A stretch of 64,000 nucleotides of DNA, taken from assembly GCA_903864315.1 (NCBI GenBank), contig CAIPFK010000152.1:62001-126000 (forward strand), in the 5' to 3' direction. Shown piece after piece: positions 28,007-40,097 of this stretch. The translations under genes were made by a program, and so were the position numbers. The stretch comes from an uncultured Burkholderiales bacterium (lineage in GTDB: Bacteria > Pseudomonadota > Gammaproteobacteria > Burkholderiales > Burkholderiaceae_C). Each line of letters starts with the position of its first letter. Position 1 is the stretch's first letter. A model generated the notes under the pieces. That model was not told the DNA's origin, made no database searches, and saw only the letters and a list, made by a program, of their open reading frames with translations.

Positions 28007-30582
28007 ACGTCTCTCGCATTCGCCCCCTCAGAGGGCCCAATTTATGGACACGCCACACCGCCATTGAAGCATTGGTCAGATGTGAGGGCGATCAAAACGA
28101 CTTGAGCGCATTGTCTCAATTTGAGCAACGCTTGCGCAATCTCTTCCCCGGCATGGGCAACTTGAGACCCAATGAGCGCGGTGCCAAAATGAGTTTGGCC
28201 AATGCACTGGAGATTGCCACCTTGCATTTGCAGACCCAAGCCGGCTGTCCTGTCACCTTCAGTCGCACCACCCACACCTCAGAGGAGGGGCTTTATCAAG
28301 TCGTGGTGGAGTACACCGAAGAAGAGGTGGGCATCTTGGCCATCGAGTTGGCGCAGGCCTTGTGTTTGGCCGCCTTGAACGACACGGGCTTTGACTTGGA
28401 AGACGCTTTGAAGCGCCTTCACGAACTCGACGAAGACATTCGCCTGGGCCCCTCCACGGGTTCGATTGTGAACGCCGCATTGGCCAGAGGAATACCCTAT
28501 AAGCGCTTGACTCAGGGCAGTTTGGTTCAATTTGGCTGGGGCGCCAAGCAGCGCCGCATCCAAGCCGCCGAGATCGATGCGACTAGCGCCATTGCCGAAT
28601 CCATTGCACAAGACAAAGAGCTCACCAAAAAACTCTTGTTTGCAGCAGGCGTGCCCGTCCCCCATGGACGACCCGTGACGGATGCGGCCGATGCTTGGGC
28701 CGCTGCCTTGGAGATTGGCCTGCCCGTGGTTGTCAAGCCCCGAGATGGTAATCAAGGCAAGGGGGTAACGGTCAACATCAGTACACAAGAAGAAGTGATG
28801 CAAGCCTTTGAAAACGCACAATCATTTCGTGAAGAAATCTTGGTCGAACGATTTTTGCCGGGCAACGACTATCGTCTCTTGGTGATTGGCGAAAAACTGG
28901 TGGCGGCAGCCCGACGTGAACCACCCTTTGTGACTGGAGACGGGGTGCACAGCGTGAAACAATTGGTGGATCTTGTCAATGCCGACCCCAAGCGCGGAGA
29001 TGGACACGCGACATCACTCACCAAAATTCGCTTCGATGAAGTGGCTTTGATGCGCCTTCAAGAGCAAGGCTACGAGTCGGACAGTGTGCCCGACAAAGGC
29101 GTGCGGGTGATCTTGAGAAACAACGCGAACCTCTCCACCGGTGGCAGCGCCACCGATGTGACCGACGATGTTCACCCCGAAGTGGCCGCGCGCGCGGTCG
29201 CCGCCGCTCAAATGGTGGGACTCGATGTGTGTGGGGTTGACGTGGTGTGCGAGACGGTTCTGAGACCCTTGGAGGAGCAACAAGGTGGCGTGGTCGAGGT
29301 GAACGCTGCACCTGGCCTCAGAATGCACTTGAATCCCTCCTTTGGCAAAGGCCGCGATGTGGGCGAAGCGATCATCTCTCAGGTATTCCCCAAAGACAAT
29401 GATGGCCGAATCCCCGTCATTGCAGTCACTGGCACGAACGGAAAAACCACCACGGTTCGCTTGATCAGTCACTTGCTCAGAATGAGTGGCCTCAGAATTG
29501 GCATGACCAACACCGATGGGGTGTTTGTGAACGGGCGACAAATCGATTCTGGCGACTGCTCAGGACCCAGAAGTGCGCGAAATGTCCTCATGCATCCCGA
29601 TGTCGATGCCGCAGTTTTTGAAACAGCCAGAGGAGGCATGCTCAGGGAAGGGTTGGCCTTTGATCGCTGCCAAGTCGCGGTCGTCACCAACATTGGCATG
29701 GGAGACCATTTGGGGTTGAACTACATCACCACGGTCGAGGATTTGGCGGTTTTGAAGCGGGTGGTCGTGCAAAACGTGGCTGAAACTGGCATGGCGGTTT
29801 TGAACGCCTCAGACCCCATGGTGGCGGCCATGGCGGCGAATTGCCCTGGTCAAGTGACGTTTTTTGCACTCGACCCCCATCACCCGGTCATTGCAACTCA
29901 CCGCGCTCAAGGCAAGCGGGTGGTCTTTGTCGAAGACGATCAAATTGTCGCCATGCAAGGCAGCATGCAAGTGCGAATCCCCATGGTTGACATCCCTTTG
30001 ACGCGCAGTGGCGCCATCAACTTTCAGATCGAAAACGCCATGGCGTCCATTGCTGCGGCGTGGGCGGCGGGCTTGTCTTGGGAGATGATTTGCAAGGGCT
30101 TGGCCACCTTTGTGAGTGATGCGCAGGCGGTGCCTGGGCGCTTCAATGTGTTTGACTACAAAGGGGCCACCGTCATCGCTGACTACGGCCACAACCCCGA
30201 TGCCATCAAAGCTTTGGTCCAAGCCGTGACGAATTTACCGGCCAAGAAACGCAGTGTGGTCATCTCCGGCGCTGGCGACCGAAGAGACGAGGACATTCGC
30301 GAGCAAACCCGCATCATTGGAGACGTGTTTGACGAAGTGGTCCTCTACCAAGACGCTTGCCAGCGTGGACGGGTGGATGGTGAGGTCCTCGCTCTTTTGC
30401 GCGAAGGACTCAAGGGCGCCAAGAAGACCGAAAAAATTCACGAGATCTACGGCGAGTTCTTGGCCATCGATTTGGCATTGAACGCCTTGACCTCGGGAGA
30501 TTTGTGCTTGATTTTGATCGACCAAGTCGAAGAGGCCTTGGCCCACATCATGGCGCGGGTGAATGCATCGATCAAGGCGTGA
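28003..30582 (+). CDS. cphA: Cyanophycin synthetase
   Basis: 859 aa; ATP-grasp KPRDGNQGKGVTV, VEVNAAPGLRMHLNPS, Mur-type VTGTNGKTTTVRLI, FETARGGMLREGL, ADYGHNPDAIKAL. Confidence 0.95.
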   Translation: MNVSRIRPLRGPNLWTRHTAIEALVRCEGDQNDLSALSQFEQRLRNLFPGMGNLRPNERGAKMSLANALEIATLHLQTQAGCPVTFSRTTHTSEEGLYQVVVEYTEEEVGILAIELAQALCLAALNDTGFDLEDALKRLHELDEDIRLGPSTGSIVNAALARGIPYKRLTQGSLVQFGWGAKQRRIQAAEIDATSAIAESIAQDKELTKKLLFAAGVPVPHGRPVTDAADAWAAALEIGLPVVVKPRDGNQGKGVTVNISTQEEVMQAFENAQSFREEILVERFLPGNDYRLLVIGEKLVAAARREPPFVTGDGVHSVKQLVDLVNADPKRGDGHATSLTKIRFDEVALMRLQEQGYESDSVPDKGVRVILRNNANLSTGGSATDVTDDVHPEVAARAVAAAQMVGLDVCGVDVVCETVLRPLEEQQGGVVEVNAAPGLRMHLNPSFGKGRDVGEAIISQVFPKDNDGRIPVIAVTGTNGKTTTVRLISHLLRMSGLRIGMTNTDGVFVNGRQIDSGDCSGPRSARNVLMHPDVDAAVFETARGGMLREGLAFDRCQVAVVTNIGMGDHLGLNYITTVEDLAVLKRVVVQNVAETGMAVLNASDPMVAAMAANCPGQVTFFALDPHHPVIATHRAQGKRVVFVEDDQIVAMQGSMQVRIPMVDIPLTRSGAINFQIENAMASIAAAWAAGLSWEMICKGLATFVSDAQAVPGRFNVFDYKGATVIADYGHNPDAIKALVQAVTNLPAKKRSVVISGAGDRRDEDIREQTRIIGDVFDEVVLYQDACQRGRVDGEVLALLREGLKGAKKTEKIHEIYGEFLAIDLALNALTSGDLCLILIDQVEEALAHIMARVNASIKA

Positions 30583-30606
30583 TCACGCCTTCATCGGGCA
30601 TCAGGT

Positions 30607-31101
30607 TTAAGAATTGGCGTTTTGGCAAACTTGCTTTTTGAGTGCTGCCAAATAGGTGTTGGGGCGAATGGGGAACTCTTTGGTTTTCCACTCCTGCTCA
30701 TCCGCTGTATAAACCTCGCGGCCTTTACCGAGAGGCTTTTCAAACATGGAGACCGAGAGCTTCACAAAGGTGTCGTTCATGCAATAAAGCCTCCAGCGCG
30801 TCATCTCGGACTGGTAACTTTCACCATTGACGGTTTTGCCGGCCTTGCTCAAATCGGAGAGCGTCCACACGTAACGCGAGACGTGCACGGCTTTGACCGC
30901 TTGTTTGTCCCAGAGGTGAGTGACGTCGTCGTCCTTGTCCAACTCCGCCCAATCGGCGCGTGCAACAAGCACCGAGGAGCCCAACGCCAATGCACAGATC
31001 AAAGAGACAGACGCCCGCACCTTGATGGCATGACCCAGCTGGCCCCAGGTATGGTGGAACGCTGCAGTGGTGCTTGCGAAGGGGGATCTGAGAGTCAACA
31101 T
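30607..31101 (-). CDS. Surface-adhesin E-like protein
   Basis: Secreted small protein; WTLSDLSKAGKTVNGESYQSEMTRWRLYCMND resembles the surface-adhesin E family. Confidence 0.6.
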   Translation of the reverse strand: MLTLRSPFASTTAAFHHTWGQLGHAIKVRASVSLICALALGSSVLVARADWAELDKDDDVTHLWDKQAVKAVHVSRYVWTLSDLSKAGKTVNGESYQSEMTRWRLYCMNDTFVKLSVSMFEKPLGKGREVYTADEQEWKTKEFPIRPNTYLAALKKQVCQNANS

Positions 31102-31423
31102 GGTTGAGCGCTATTTTAGAAGGGTAGACAAAGGGGTGAAGGGTCAAGAACGAGATGGCCCCATTGAGATGGGTGCCCAATTTGGATACCGACTGGTGAA
31201 TGATCGACCCGAGCATTCATTTCTTGAGCCCAAAGCCATCGTCAAACCCTCGTTCAAGTTCCAGGCCAGCGCGCTCACCTCTAGGTGATGGTTGATCTGA
31301 GGAGGGTTAAAATTCATCCGTTTTGGACTGGATCTCAATCCCATCAATGGGCCTATTCGACGATCAGATCCTGGCGCCACTCATCGTCAAACCCTTACTC
31401 CACCCACGTGACCCCCACCCACC

Positions 31424-31897
31424 ATGAACAACGTCTACACTCAACTCCAAGCGCTAGGCATTGATTTGCCCCCAGTCGCCACGCCTGCCGCGGCGTATGT
31501 CCCTTTCGTGGTGCAAGGTTCTTGGATTTACCTGAGTGGCCACATTGCAAAAAAAGATGGTCAGGTTTTGAGCGGTCAACTTGGCCTGAACATGACCACG
31601 ACTCAAGGCCATGAGGCCGCCAAACTGGTCGCCATTGATTTGCTCGGCACCTTGCACGCCGCATGCCTGTCGGTGGGCAAGGACTTGAACGATATCGACA
31701 AAATCGTGAAAGTCATGAGTTTGGTGAGCAGCACCGCACACTACACTGAACAACATCTGGTCACCAATGGTTGCAGCGAGCTCATTGGGGCCGTGTTTGG
31801 CGCCAAGGGCCAACATGCCCGTTCGGCCTTTGGCGTTGTCCAATTGCCCTTGGGCGCATGTGTGGAAATTGAGCTTGTGGCTGCATTACAGGCCTGA
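31424..31897 (+). CDS. RidA family protein
   Basis: YVPFVVQGSWIYLSGHIAKKDGQVLSGQLG...RSAFGVVQLPLGACVEIELVAAL. Confidence 0.85.
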   Translation: MNNVYTQLQALGIDLPPVATPAAAYVPFVVQGSWIYLSGHIAKKDGQVLSGQLGLNMTTTQGHEAAKLVAIDLLGTLHAACLSVGKDLNDIDKIVKVMSLVSSTAHYTEQHLVTNGCSELIGAVFGAKGQHARSAFGVVQLPLGACVEIELVAALQA

Positions 31898-31963
31898 CAG
31901 GCCAGACAGACCAGACGTTCACACCCAAGAGCACTGGGCACCAGCATCGCCCTGAACGGTCAC

Positions 31964-34315
31964 TTAGTCGACTCGCCTCACCTCATGGGGTTTGAAGCCG
32001 AACTCAGTGGATCGACCTTTTTTAGCGCGCTGGCTTCTCACGTTGTTGAGCACACGAATCTCCAGCATCTCTTCACGCGGTTTGCCGCCTCTGCCAACCC
32101 CGCGCACGAGCACGCTCTTGTTGTAGGCCGCCGCACCGGCCAACTCGTCCTTGGGCTCGAGATCAATCAAAACCAAGCCACGACCGCCCTTTTCCATCAC
32201 CTTGAGTTGCGACAACTCAAAGCTCAAAACACGTCCGTTTTGAGTCACGCACACCACCGATTTGGCAGGTGCAAGCCCCTGCGCCATGGGTGGCAAACTC
32301 ACCAAAGAGGGTTTGAGCAAACGCTCACCCGAGTTGATGCTCAAAAACGATTTGCCACTTCGGTTTCTGGAGATCATGGACTCAAAATTGGCAATCAATC
32401 CATAGCCCCCAGAACTGCTGAGCAAGTAGCATGACCCGGCCTGGCCCACCACGTAATGCGCCAACTGGGTTCCGCTCTCGAGCTCGACCATGGTGGTGAT
32501 GGGTTGGCCGTCGCCTCGCGCACCGGGCAAACTCGCGACCGCCACTGCGTAAACTCGCCCATTGGAGCCAAAACCCAGCAAGGTGTCGACAGTTCTGCAC
32601 TCAAAGGTGTCGTACAAGGTGTCTCCTGCCTTGAAGGCAAAGCCACTGGGGTCATGGCCGTGGCCAGCACGAGACCTCACCCAACCCTTGTCAGAGATCA
32701 CCACCGTCACGGGCTCGTCAATGATTTTGACCTCAACGCTGGAGCGCTTGTCAGCCATGATCAAAGTCCGCCTGTCGTCACCAAAGAGCTTGGCATCGGC
32801 CTCAATTTCCTTGACCATCAAACGGCGTTGGGCCGCGGGACTGCCCAAAATCTCTTCGAGCTTTTCACGCTCTTCGCGCAAGGTTTTGAGCTCTTGCTCG
32901 ATCTTGATGGCTTCCAATCGGGCGAGTTGGCGCAGCCGAATGTCCAAGATATCGTCGGCTTGGCGCTCGCTCAACTTAAAGCGCGCGATCAAGGCCTCCT
33001 TGGGCTCATCGCTTTGACGAATGATGGCAATCACTTCATCGATATTGAGGAGCACGAGTTGGCGCCCCTCCAAGATGTGGACGCGATCAAGCACCTTGTC
33101 GAGCCTGAACTGGGAGCGATGCTGTACGGTGGTTTGCCGAAAGCTGAGCCACTCCTCAAACATGGTGCGGATGGATTTCTGCACCGGTCGTCCATCAATG
33201 CCTATCGAGGTGAGATTGATCGAGGAGGAGGTCTCTAAACTCGTGTGCGAGAGCAGCACTTGGATCAACTCTTGCTGCTCAACAGTGCGGGTTTTGGGCT
33301 CAAACACCAAGCGTACGGGCGCATCTTTGGAGGACTCGTCGCGCACCACATCCAAGACGCTCAGCACCGTCGCCTTCAATATATTTTGCTCGCTCGAGAG
33401 CGCCTTCTTGCCCGCTTTCACTTTCGGGTTGGTGAGCTCTTCGATTTCTTCCAGCACGCGCTGACTGCTCACCCCGGGTGGCAGGGTGTTGACGACCAAC
33501 TGCCACTGCCCTCTGGCCAACTCTTCAATGGACCAACGGGCACGCACCTTCAAAGATCCCCGGCCGGTGCGATAGGCATCGGCGATCTCTTGAGGACTGC
33601 TGATGATGTGGCCACCACCCGGGTAGTCCGGGCCTGGGAGCAAGGCGAGAAACTCGTCTTCGGTGAGCTTTGGGGTTTTAATGAGCGCAATACAAGTCTG
33701 GGCCACCTCGCGCAAATTGTGCGACGGAATTTCAGTGGCCAGTCCCACCGCGATGCCACTCGCACCATTGAGGAGTGCAAACGGCAAGCGTGCGGGGAGC
33801 TGCTTGGGCTCCTGAGTGGAGCCGTCGTAATTGGGCTGAAAATCAACCGTGCCTTCATCGAGTTCATCGAGCAGCAAACTGGTGATGCGCGACAAGCGCG
33901 CTTCGGTGTAACGCATCGCCGCAGCACCGTCTCCATCTCGAGAGCCAAAGTTGCCCTGACCGTCAATCAAGGGGTAGCGCTGGGAGAAGTCCTGCGCCAT
34001 GCGCACCAAGGCGTCGTAGGCGGCTTGGTCACCGTGCGGGTGAAAACGACCCAGCACATCACCCACCACCCGGGCACTTTTGACAGGGCGAGCACCCACC
34101 GCGCCGTTGGCCCCACCAAATCCCAGGCCCATGCGAGACATGGAATACAAAATCCGTCTTTGAACGGGCTTTTGACCATCGCAAATGTCGGGCAAAGCGC
34201 GACCCTTGACCACCGACAAGGCATATTCCAAATACGCCATTCGGGCATAGTCACCCAGTCCCAGGTCCTCGTCTTTGGAGGGCAAGGCCAGTGCTTCGGT
34301 CGTGTCGTCACTCAT
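31964..34315 (-). CDS. parC: DNA topoisomerase IV subunit A
   Basis: [74 protein letters not shown]. Confidence 0.96.
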   Translation of the reverse strand: MSDDTTEALALPSKDEDLGLGDYARMAYLEYALSVVKGRALPDICDGQKPVQRRILYSMSRMGLGFGGANGAVGARPVKSARVVGDVLGRFHPHGDQAAYDALVRMAQDFSQRYPLIDGQGNFGSRDGDGAAAMRYTEARLSRITSLLLDELDEGTVDFQPNYDGSTQEPKQLPARLPFALLNGASGIAVGLATEIPSHNLREVAQTCIALIKTPKLTEDEFLALLPGPDYPGGGHIISSPQEIADAYRTGRGSLKVRARWSIEELARGQWQLVVNTLPPGVSSQRVLEEIEELTNPKVKAGKKALSSEQNILKATVLSVLDVVRDESSKDAPVRLVFEPKTRTVEQQELIQVLLSHTSLETSSSINLTSIGIDGRPVQKSIRTMFEEWLSFRQTTVQHRSQFRLDKVLDRVHILEGRQLVLLNIDEVIAIIRQSDEPKEALIARFKLSERQADDILDIRLRQLARLEAIKIEQELKTLREEREKLEEILGSPAAQRRLMVKEIEADAKLFGDDRRTLIMADKRSSVEVKIIDEPVTVVISDKGWVRSRAGHGHDPSGFAFKAGDTLYDTFECRTVDTLLGFGSNGRVYAVAVASLPGARGDGQPITTMVELESGTQLAHYVVGQAGSCYLLSSSGGYGLIANFESMISRNRSGKSFLSINSGERLLKPSLVSLPPMAQGLAPAKSVVCVTQNGRVLSFELSQLKVMEKGGRGLVLIDLEPKDELAGAAAYNKSVLVRGVGRGGKPREEMLEIRVLNNVRSQRAKKGRSTEFGFKPHEVRRVD

Positions 34316-36285
34316 TAAATATCCACCTCAATCGCGTCTCCATGCAACTCCATGAGCTCGCGCCTGGCTTGCGCTTCACCTTTGCCCATGAGTTGAGACA
34401 TTAAAAACTGTGTTGCCAAAAAATCCAAATTCCCGAGTTGAACCAAAAGCAGTCGACGCGTGTCGGGGTTCAAGGTGGTCTCCCACAACTGCTCGGCATT
34501 CATCTCACCCAGGCCCTTGAAGCGACTCACGGACCAAGCGCCTTCGCGCACACCATCTTTTCTGAGTTTGTCCAGGACTGTGGTGAGTTCACTTTCATCC
34601 AAGGTATAAATTTTGGTGGCGGGCTTTTTCCCCCTGGCAGGCGCATCCACCCGAAACAATGGCGGGCGAGCAATGTAGACGTGACCGGCCTCAATGAGTT
34701 TGGGGAAATGCCGAAAAAAGAGGGTGAGCAAGAGCACCTGGATGTGGGAGCCATCGACATCGGCGTCACTCAAGATACACACTTTGCCGTACCTCAAACC
34801 ACTCAAATCTGGCGTGTCATTGGGTCCATGGGGATCCACCCCAATGGCCACCGCGATGTCATGAATTTCATTGTTGGCAAAGAGGCGGTCGCGTTCGACC
34901 TCCCAGGTGTTGAGCACCTTGCCACGCAGGGGCAATATCGCCTGACTCTCTTTGTCTCGACCCATTTTGGCAGACCCTCCCGCAGAGTCTCCCTCGACCA
35001 AGAAGACTTCGTTGTGGGCCAAATCTTTGCTCTCGCAATCGGTGAGCTTGCCGGGCAAGACGGCCACGCCCGAGCCTTTTCTTTTTTCTACCTTTTGCCC
35101 AGCACGCTGTCGCGATTGGGCTGCCTTGATGGCCAAATCGGCCAACTTTTTACCATACTCGACGTGTTCATTGAGCCACAACTCCAGGCTCGGTCTCACA
35201 AACGAGGAGACCAAACGAACCGCATCGCGCGAATTCAAGCGCTCCTTGATTTGACCTTGGAACTGAGGATCGAGCACCTTGGCACTGAGCACGTAATTGG
35301 CCCTGGCAAACACATCCTCGGGCAACAACTTCACGCCTTTGGGCAATAGGGCATGCAAGTCGATGAAGTTCTTCACCGCCTGAAATAGACCCTCGCGAAG
35401 ACCGCTCTCATGGGTGCCCCCGGCACTGGTGGGAATCAAGTTGACGTAACTCTCCCTCACGGCTTGGCCGTCTTCCGTAAACGCCACGCACCACGTGGCG
35501 CCCTCGCCCTCGGCAAAACTTTCATGCGCGCTGTCCGCAAACCCCTCTCCCTCAAACAAAGGGATCACTGGGTCGGTGACCAAAGTTTGCATCAAATAGT
35601 CCCGCAAACCGGCCTTGTAGAGCCACGTTTGATCTTCTTTGGTTTTTTCATTGACCAATGTGACCGTGACACCCGGCATCAACACGGCCTTGGAGCGAAG
35701 CAAGTGGGTCAAATCTTGCAGAGGTAAGTGGGCACTTTCAAAATATTTGGCATCAGGCCACACCCGCACCAGGGTACCGGACTTGGGGTCGTCTTTCCCC
35801 GCGACTTTGAGCGTCAATGGAGTCACCACATCACCCGCTTGAAAGACCAAGTGGGCCACTTTGCCTTCTCGATGCGAGGTGACTTCCATGCGCGTGGACA
35901 AGGCATTGGTGACGCTCACCCCAACCCCGTGCAAGCCGCCAGAGAAACTGTAGGCTCCACCAGAGCCTTTGTCGAACTTGCCGCCTGCGTGCAAGCGCGT
36001 AAAAACCAGCTCGATCACCGGCGCGCCCTCGTCGGGGTGCATGCCAAAGGGGATGCCACGCCCGTCATCTTGAATGCTCACCGAGGCATCGGCGTGCAAA
36101 GTCACTTTGATTTTTTTGCCGTGTCCAGCCAAGGCCTCATCGGCCGAGTTGTCCAGCACCTCTTGAATGATGTGCAAGGGATTGTCCGTACGGGTGTACA
36201 TCCCGGGACGCTGTTTGACTGGCTCCAGTCCTTTGAGAACACGGATGGAGCTTTCTGAATATTCTGGGTTTTGCTTGGTGGCCAT
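34315..36285 (-). CDS. parE: DNA topoisomerase IV subunit B
   Basis: GHKL ATPase motifs ([39 protein letters not shown]), [32 protein letters not shown]. Confidence 0.96.
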   Translation of the reverse strand: MATKQNPEYSESSIRVLKGLEPVKQRPGMYTRTDNPLHIIQEVLDNSADEALAGHGKKIKVTLHADASVSIQDDGRGIPFGMHPDEGAPVIELVFTRLHAGGKFDKGSGGAYSFSGGLHGVGVSVTNALSTRMEVTSHREGKVAHLVFQAGDVVTPLTLKVAGKDDPKSGTLVRVWPDAKYFESAHLPLQDLTHLLRSKAVLMPGVTVTLVNEKTKEDQTWLYKAGLRDYLMQTLVTDPVIPLFEGEGFADSAHESFAEGEGATWCVAFTEDGQAVRESYVNLIPTSAGGTHESGLREGLFQAVKNFIDLHALLPKGVKLLPEDVFARANYVLSAKVLDPQFQGQIKERLNSRDAVRLVSSFVRPSLELWLNEHVEYGKKLADLAIKAAQSRQRAGQKVEKRKGSGVAVLPGKLTDCESKDLAHNEVFLVEGDSAGGSAKMGRDKESQAILPLRGKVLNTWEVERDRLFANNEIHDIAVAIGVDPHGPNDTPDLSGLRYGKVCILSDADVDGSHIQVLLLTLFFRHFPKLIEAGHVYIARPPLFRVDAPARGKKPATKIYTLDESELTTVLDKLRKDGVREGAWSVSRFKGLGEMNAEQLWETTLNPDTRRLLLVQLGNLDFLATQFLMSQLMGKGEAQARRELMELHGDAIEVDI

Positions 36286-36469
36286 GCGCTCGATTGTAGA
36301 CAAGAATTGAGAAGGTCTGTATGAATTCACAGTCCAAGACCCAAAGCAGGTATTTTAAGACTTGCAATATTGCCCAGCATAAAAGACTCTTTTAACCCCA
36401 TGCTAAGCGATAATGGGGCTTGAATTTCCTGAATAAAAATCACACTTTAGGCGTTTTTTTGCCTCTTCA

Positions 36470-37054
36470 ATGACCACTCTCCACCGCTCCTCATTGCTGG
36501 CCCCCCATGCAACGCTCGCACCCAGTGCCTGGGTTGAGCGATGGAGCCACTTGCTGACTCCAAGCGCCCGGGTCTTGGATGTGGCGTGCGGCAGTGGGCG
36601 ACACATGAAGTGGCTCCAACAACAAGGAATCAATGCCCTTGGGGTCGACAGAGATGAGCAAGCGCTGGCAGATTTAAAAACACTCGGCTTTGAGGTCTTG
36701 GTGGCGGATTTAGAGCAAGATGCCTGGCCTTTTGAGCCCCAAAGCATGGATGCGGTCCTCGTCACCCACTACCTTTGGCGAGCGCTTTGGCCCGATTTGA
36801 AAGCCGTGCTCAAACCCAAAGGGATGGTCATTTTTGAAACCTTCTCCATGGGACACGAGGCACTGGGGCGGCCTAAAAATCCCGATTTTTTACTCCGCTC
36901 AGGCGAGCTTTTGACAGCATTTGGAGACTTTCACATCATCGCCTTTGAAGAAGGCCTGGAGTTTGAGCCCCAACGCTTACTGCAACGCTTGGTGGCACAA
37001 AAACCCGAGCCTGGGGCCCCTCGAGAGGCCAGTCCCTTGAGGTCGTTAGAATGA
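36470..37054 (+). CDS. Class I SAM-dependent methyltransferase
   Basis: RVLDVACGSGRHMKWLQQQGINALGVDRD. Confidence 0.85.
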   Translation: MTTLHRSSLLAPHATLAPSAWVERWSHLLTPSARVLDVACGSGRHMKWLQQQGINALGVDRDEQALADLKTLGFEVLVADLEQDAWPFEPQSMDAVLVTHYLWRALWPDLKAVLKPKGMVIFETFSMGHEALGRPKNPDFLLRSGELLTAFGDFHIIAFEEGLEFEPQRLLQRLVAQKPEPGAPREASPLRSLE

Positions 37055-37101
37055 TACCTTGGCAAGCTGCATTTCACCTTAAACGTTAAAACGAAATCAC
37101 C

Positions 37102-37983
37102 ATGGCACCTATCACTGGCAGTATCGTGGCGTTGGTCACCCCCATGAACCCCGATGGAGCGGTGGACTACCCCACCTTGCGCAAACTCATCGATTGGCAC
37201 ATTGAGCAAGGCACCGATTGCATTGGCGTGGTCGGCACCACGGGCGAGTCACCCACGGTGAATGTGAACGAACACCGCGAAATCATTCGAGTGGCGGTGG
37301 AGCAATCCAACAACCGAGTGCCCATCATGGCCGGTTGTGGAGCCAACTCAACGAGTGAAGCCATCGACTTGGCCAAATTCGCATCCCAAGTGGGCGCCCA
37401 CTGTCAACTCCAAGTCGTCCCCTATTACAACAAGCCCACCCAAGAGGGCCAATACCAACACTTCAAAGCCATTGCCCAAGCGGTGGACTTGCCCATGGTG
37501 CTCTACAACGTACCGGGCCGCACGGTGGCCGACATGCACCACGACACGGTGATGCGTTTGAGTGAAATTCCTGGCATCGTGGGTATCAAAGAAGCCACGG
37601 GCAACATTGAGCGAGCACAGTGGCTCATCCGTGACAAGCCTGCGCACTTTGCGGTCTATTCGGGAGACGACCCCACTGCGGTGGCATTGATGCTGTGTGG
37701 AGGTCAAGGCAATGTGAGTGTGAGCGCCAATATTGCGCCTCGATTGATGCATGAGTTGTGTGTGGCCGCAATGAATGGACAGGTCACAACAGCCATGGAC
37801 ATTCAGTTCAAATTGTTGCCCATTCACAAAAACCTCTTTCTTGAAGCCAACCCGATTCCAGTCAAATGGGCCATGGCACGCATGGGTCTTTGTGGACCCA
37901 CACTTCGCTTACCGATGACCCCCATGGCCTCTCAATTTGAAGCCACCTTGGAAGCAGCATTGAAGGCCAGTGGCCTACTTTGA
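37102..37983 (+). CDS. dapA: 4-hydroxy-tetrahydrodipicolinate synthase
   Basis: [65 protein letters not shown]. Confidence 0.96.
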   Translation: MAPITGSIVALVTPMNPDGAVDYPTLRKLIDWHIEQGTDCIGVVGTTGESPTVNVNEHREIIRVAVEQSNNRVPIMAGCGANSTSEAIDLAKFASQVGAHCQLQVVPYYNKPTQEGQYQHFKAIAQAVDLPMVLYNVPGRTVADMHHDTVMRLSEIPGIVGIKEATGNIERAQWLIRDKPAHFAVYSGDDPTAVALMLCGGQGNVSVSANIAPRLMHELCVAAMNGQVTTAMDIQFKLLPIHKNLFLEANPIPVKWAMARMGLCGPTLRLPMTPMASQFEATLEAALKASGLL

Positions 37984-38092
37984 AGCGTTTCTTGACCCAA
38001 GACCCAGACCATCAACCCAATTGATCAACACCACCTCCACACTCAGTCACCCATCGCACTCGATGAGCCCTAACTCGGAACCACACTCCAAC

Positions 38093-39199
38093 ATGAATCG
38101 CCTCCCCCAGACATTGACCAACCGTGTTGTTCTCTTGCTCGCCACTTTGGGACTGCTGAGCTCTTGCAGTCTATTTGACAGCAACAAAGTCAACTACAAA
38201 GCGCAAGTGAGCAAGCGACCCATCACCCTCGACATTCCACCCGATCTCAGCCAATTGAACCGCGAGACGCGGTACATGATCCCCGGTGACACGGTCAGTG
38301 CCAACGACATGATACAAATTGCGCCCAGCAAAAATACCATCGCGCCCACCCAACTCGCAGACATTCGCATCGAGCACTTTGGCTCAGAGCATTGGCTGGT
38401 GATCAAACGCACAGCCAGCAGTGTGTGGCCTTTGCTCAAGCAGTTTTGGTTGGACAATGGCTATGCCTTGCAAACTGAAGACAGCCAAACGGGCTTTCTT
38501 GAAACGGACTGGTTGGACAACAAAAAAGACCTTCCTCAAGACTTCATCAGTCGAACACTCAACAAGTACCTCTCTAGCGCATCGAGCTCGGGCATTCGTG
38601 ACAAATTCATCACTCGCGTTGAATCCAAGGACAATGAGGTTGAAGTCTCCATCGCCCACCGCTCCATCGAAGAGGTCCAATTCAACGCGCTCGTGCCTGG
38701 CACCGCTTGGCGTGCACGGGCAAGTGATCCTGAAGCAGAAAACGAATTTTTGCGCCGTTTGATGGTCGCTCTGGGTGCTCCTGAGGCGCAAGCCCAAGAA
38801 CTGATGGCCAAGTCCCAAGCCAACTCGGCCAAGCGAGCTACCCTCCAAAGCTCCAGCACCAGCACTGTCATTGCATATCAAGAAAGCTTTGACACCGCTT
38901 GGCGACGTGTGGGCGTGGCACTGGACCGTTCGGGCTTCACCGTGGAAGACCGGGACCGCAAATTGGGGCTTTATTACGTGCGATTTGTCGAGAGAACTGC
39001 CGATGGCAAAGAGCCTGGATTTTTCAGCCGCCTGTGGGGTGCGAGTTCAACGCCAGAAGGCCCACAACGCTATCGTTTAAAACTTGAAAGCGTGAATGAT
39101 CGCGCTTCGAGCATTTCGATCTTGAACGCCACAGGTGAGGCAGACCACTCCAATGCCAGTCAAAAAATTGCCCAACTCTTGATGGACGAATTGAAGTGA
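38093..39199 (+). CDS. bamC: Outer membrane protein assembly factor BamC
   Basis: Lipobox LLSSC; ITLDIPPDLSQL; two BamC-like domains (SVWPLLKQFWLDNGYAL..., TAWRRVGVALDRSGFTVEDRDRKLGLYYVRF). Confidence 0.88.
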   Translation: MNRLPQTLTNRVVLLLATLGLLSSCSLFDSNKVNYKAQVSKRPITLDIPPDLSQLNRETRYMIPGDTVSANDMIQIAPSKNTIAPTQLADIRIEHFGSEHWLVIKRTASSVWPLLKQFWLDNGYALQTEDSQTGFLETDWLDNKKDLPQDFISRTLNKYLSSASSSGIRDKFITRVESKDNEVEVSIAHRSIEEVQFNALVPGTAWRARASDPEAENEFLRRLMVALGAPEAQAQELMAKSQANSAKRATLQSSSTSTVIAYQESFDTAWRRVGVALDRSGFTVEDRDRKLGLYYVRFVERTADGKEPGFFSRLWGASSTPEGPQRYRLKLESVNDRASSISILNATGEADHSNASQKIAQLLMDELK

Positions 39200-39214
39200 T
39201 GTGAGCACCTAGAG

Positions 39215-40003
39215 GTGTTGCGATTTAAAAATCTAGGCAGTGGTAGCGCTGGCAATGCCACTTTGGTTCAAGCGCAGTCTGGCCAGTCAACCACGCAAGT
39301 TTTGATTGACTGCGGTTTGTCCATGGCGCAATTGAGCGCAAGGCTAGAGCTCATCGACTTGGAGCTCAGTGACGTGGACGCCCTCTTCATCACCCACGAG
39401 CATTCAGACCATGTCGGGCATGCTCGGCAGTTTGGCCTGAGAACGGGCAAACCCATTTGGTGCAGCCAAGGCACGCAACTGGCCAGTCAAACGATTGATT
39501 GGGGCTTGAACAGCGATCAGTTGTGTTGCGCCAGAGATGGTGAAACCATTGAAGTGGGCGAATTGCAACTCACACCCTTCACGGTTCCCCACGACGCGCG
39601 CGAGCCACTCCAAGTGTGCATGAGCGACGGCAATGTAAAACTGGGATTGGTGACCGACTTGGGGCACGCAAGTGCCCATGTGCTCCAAAGTCTGCGTCAA
39701 TGCCAAGCGCTGATTTTGGAAGCCAACCATGATCAAGACATGCTCAGGCTCTCCAAATACCCCTCGTTTTTAAAGTCCCGCATCTCTGGCCCCTTGGGAC
39801 ATTTATCAAACCAAGCCTCGGCACACTTACTGCAAAGCGTGATGCACGACCAACTCAAAACCGTGGTGGCGGCGCATCTGAGTGAAAAAAACAATACCCC
39901 AGAATTGGTGGGTCTGGCCTTTGGTGCTGTCTTGAACTGTCCTGCCCACGAAGTGATCATCGCCCACCAAGACCATGGCACCGATTGGTGGGTGGTGTCA
40001 TAG
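39215..40003 (+). CDS. MBL-fold metallo-hydrolase (YycJ/WalJ-like)
   Basis: LGSGSAGNATLVQ, DALFITHEHSDHVGHARQF, EANHDQDMLR; GTG start. Confidence 0.85.
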   Translation: MLRFKNLGSGSAGNATLVQAQSGQSTTQVLIDCGLSMAQLSARLELIDLELSDVDALFITHEHSDHVGHARQFGLRTGKPIWCSQGTQLASQTIDWGLNSDQLCCARDGETIEVGELQLTPFTVPHDAREPLQVCMSDGNVKLGLVTDLGHASAHVLQSLRQCQALILEANHDQDMLRLSKYPSFLKSRISGPLGHLSNQASAHLLQSVMHDQLKTVVAAHLSEKNNTPELVGLAFGAVLNCPAHEVIIAHQDHGTDWWVVS

Positions 40004-40052
40004 CGAGCAATGCTTGACGCGAAAGACCCTCGCCTCACCCGCCAAAAAAAGT

Positions 40053-40079
40053 CCAAAAAAAAGCCACCCGAAGGTGGCC
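40053..40079 (-). terminator. Rho-independent terminator of the Ala/Pro-rich lipoprotein gene
   Basis: On the minus strand: GCCACC-TTCG-GGTGGC hairpin followed by TTTTTTTT. Confidence 0.8.
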
Positions 40080-40097
40080 GGATTCGTCAAGAAGTGA

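Noticed and set aside
32456-34318. Long plus-strand ORFs (260 and 357 aa) opposite parC
   Set aside because: Mirror of the strongly supported parC gene; composition and lack of motifs indicate shadow ORFs.
34438-35349. 303-aa plus-strand ORF opposite parE
   Set aside because: Shadow of parE; no motifs.
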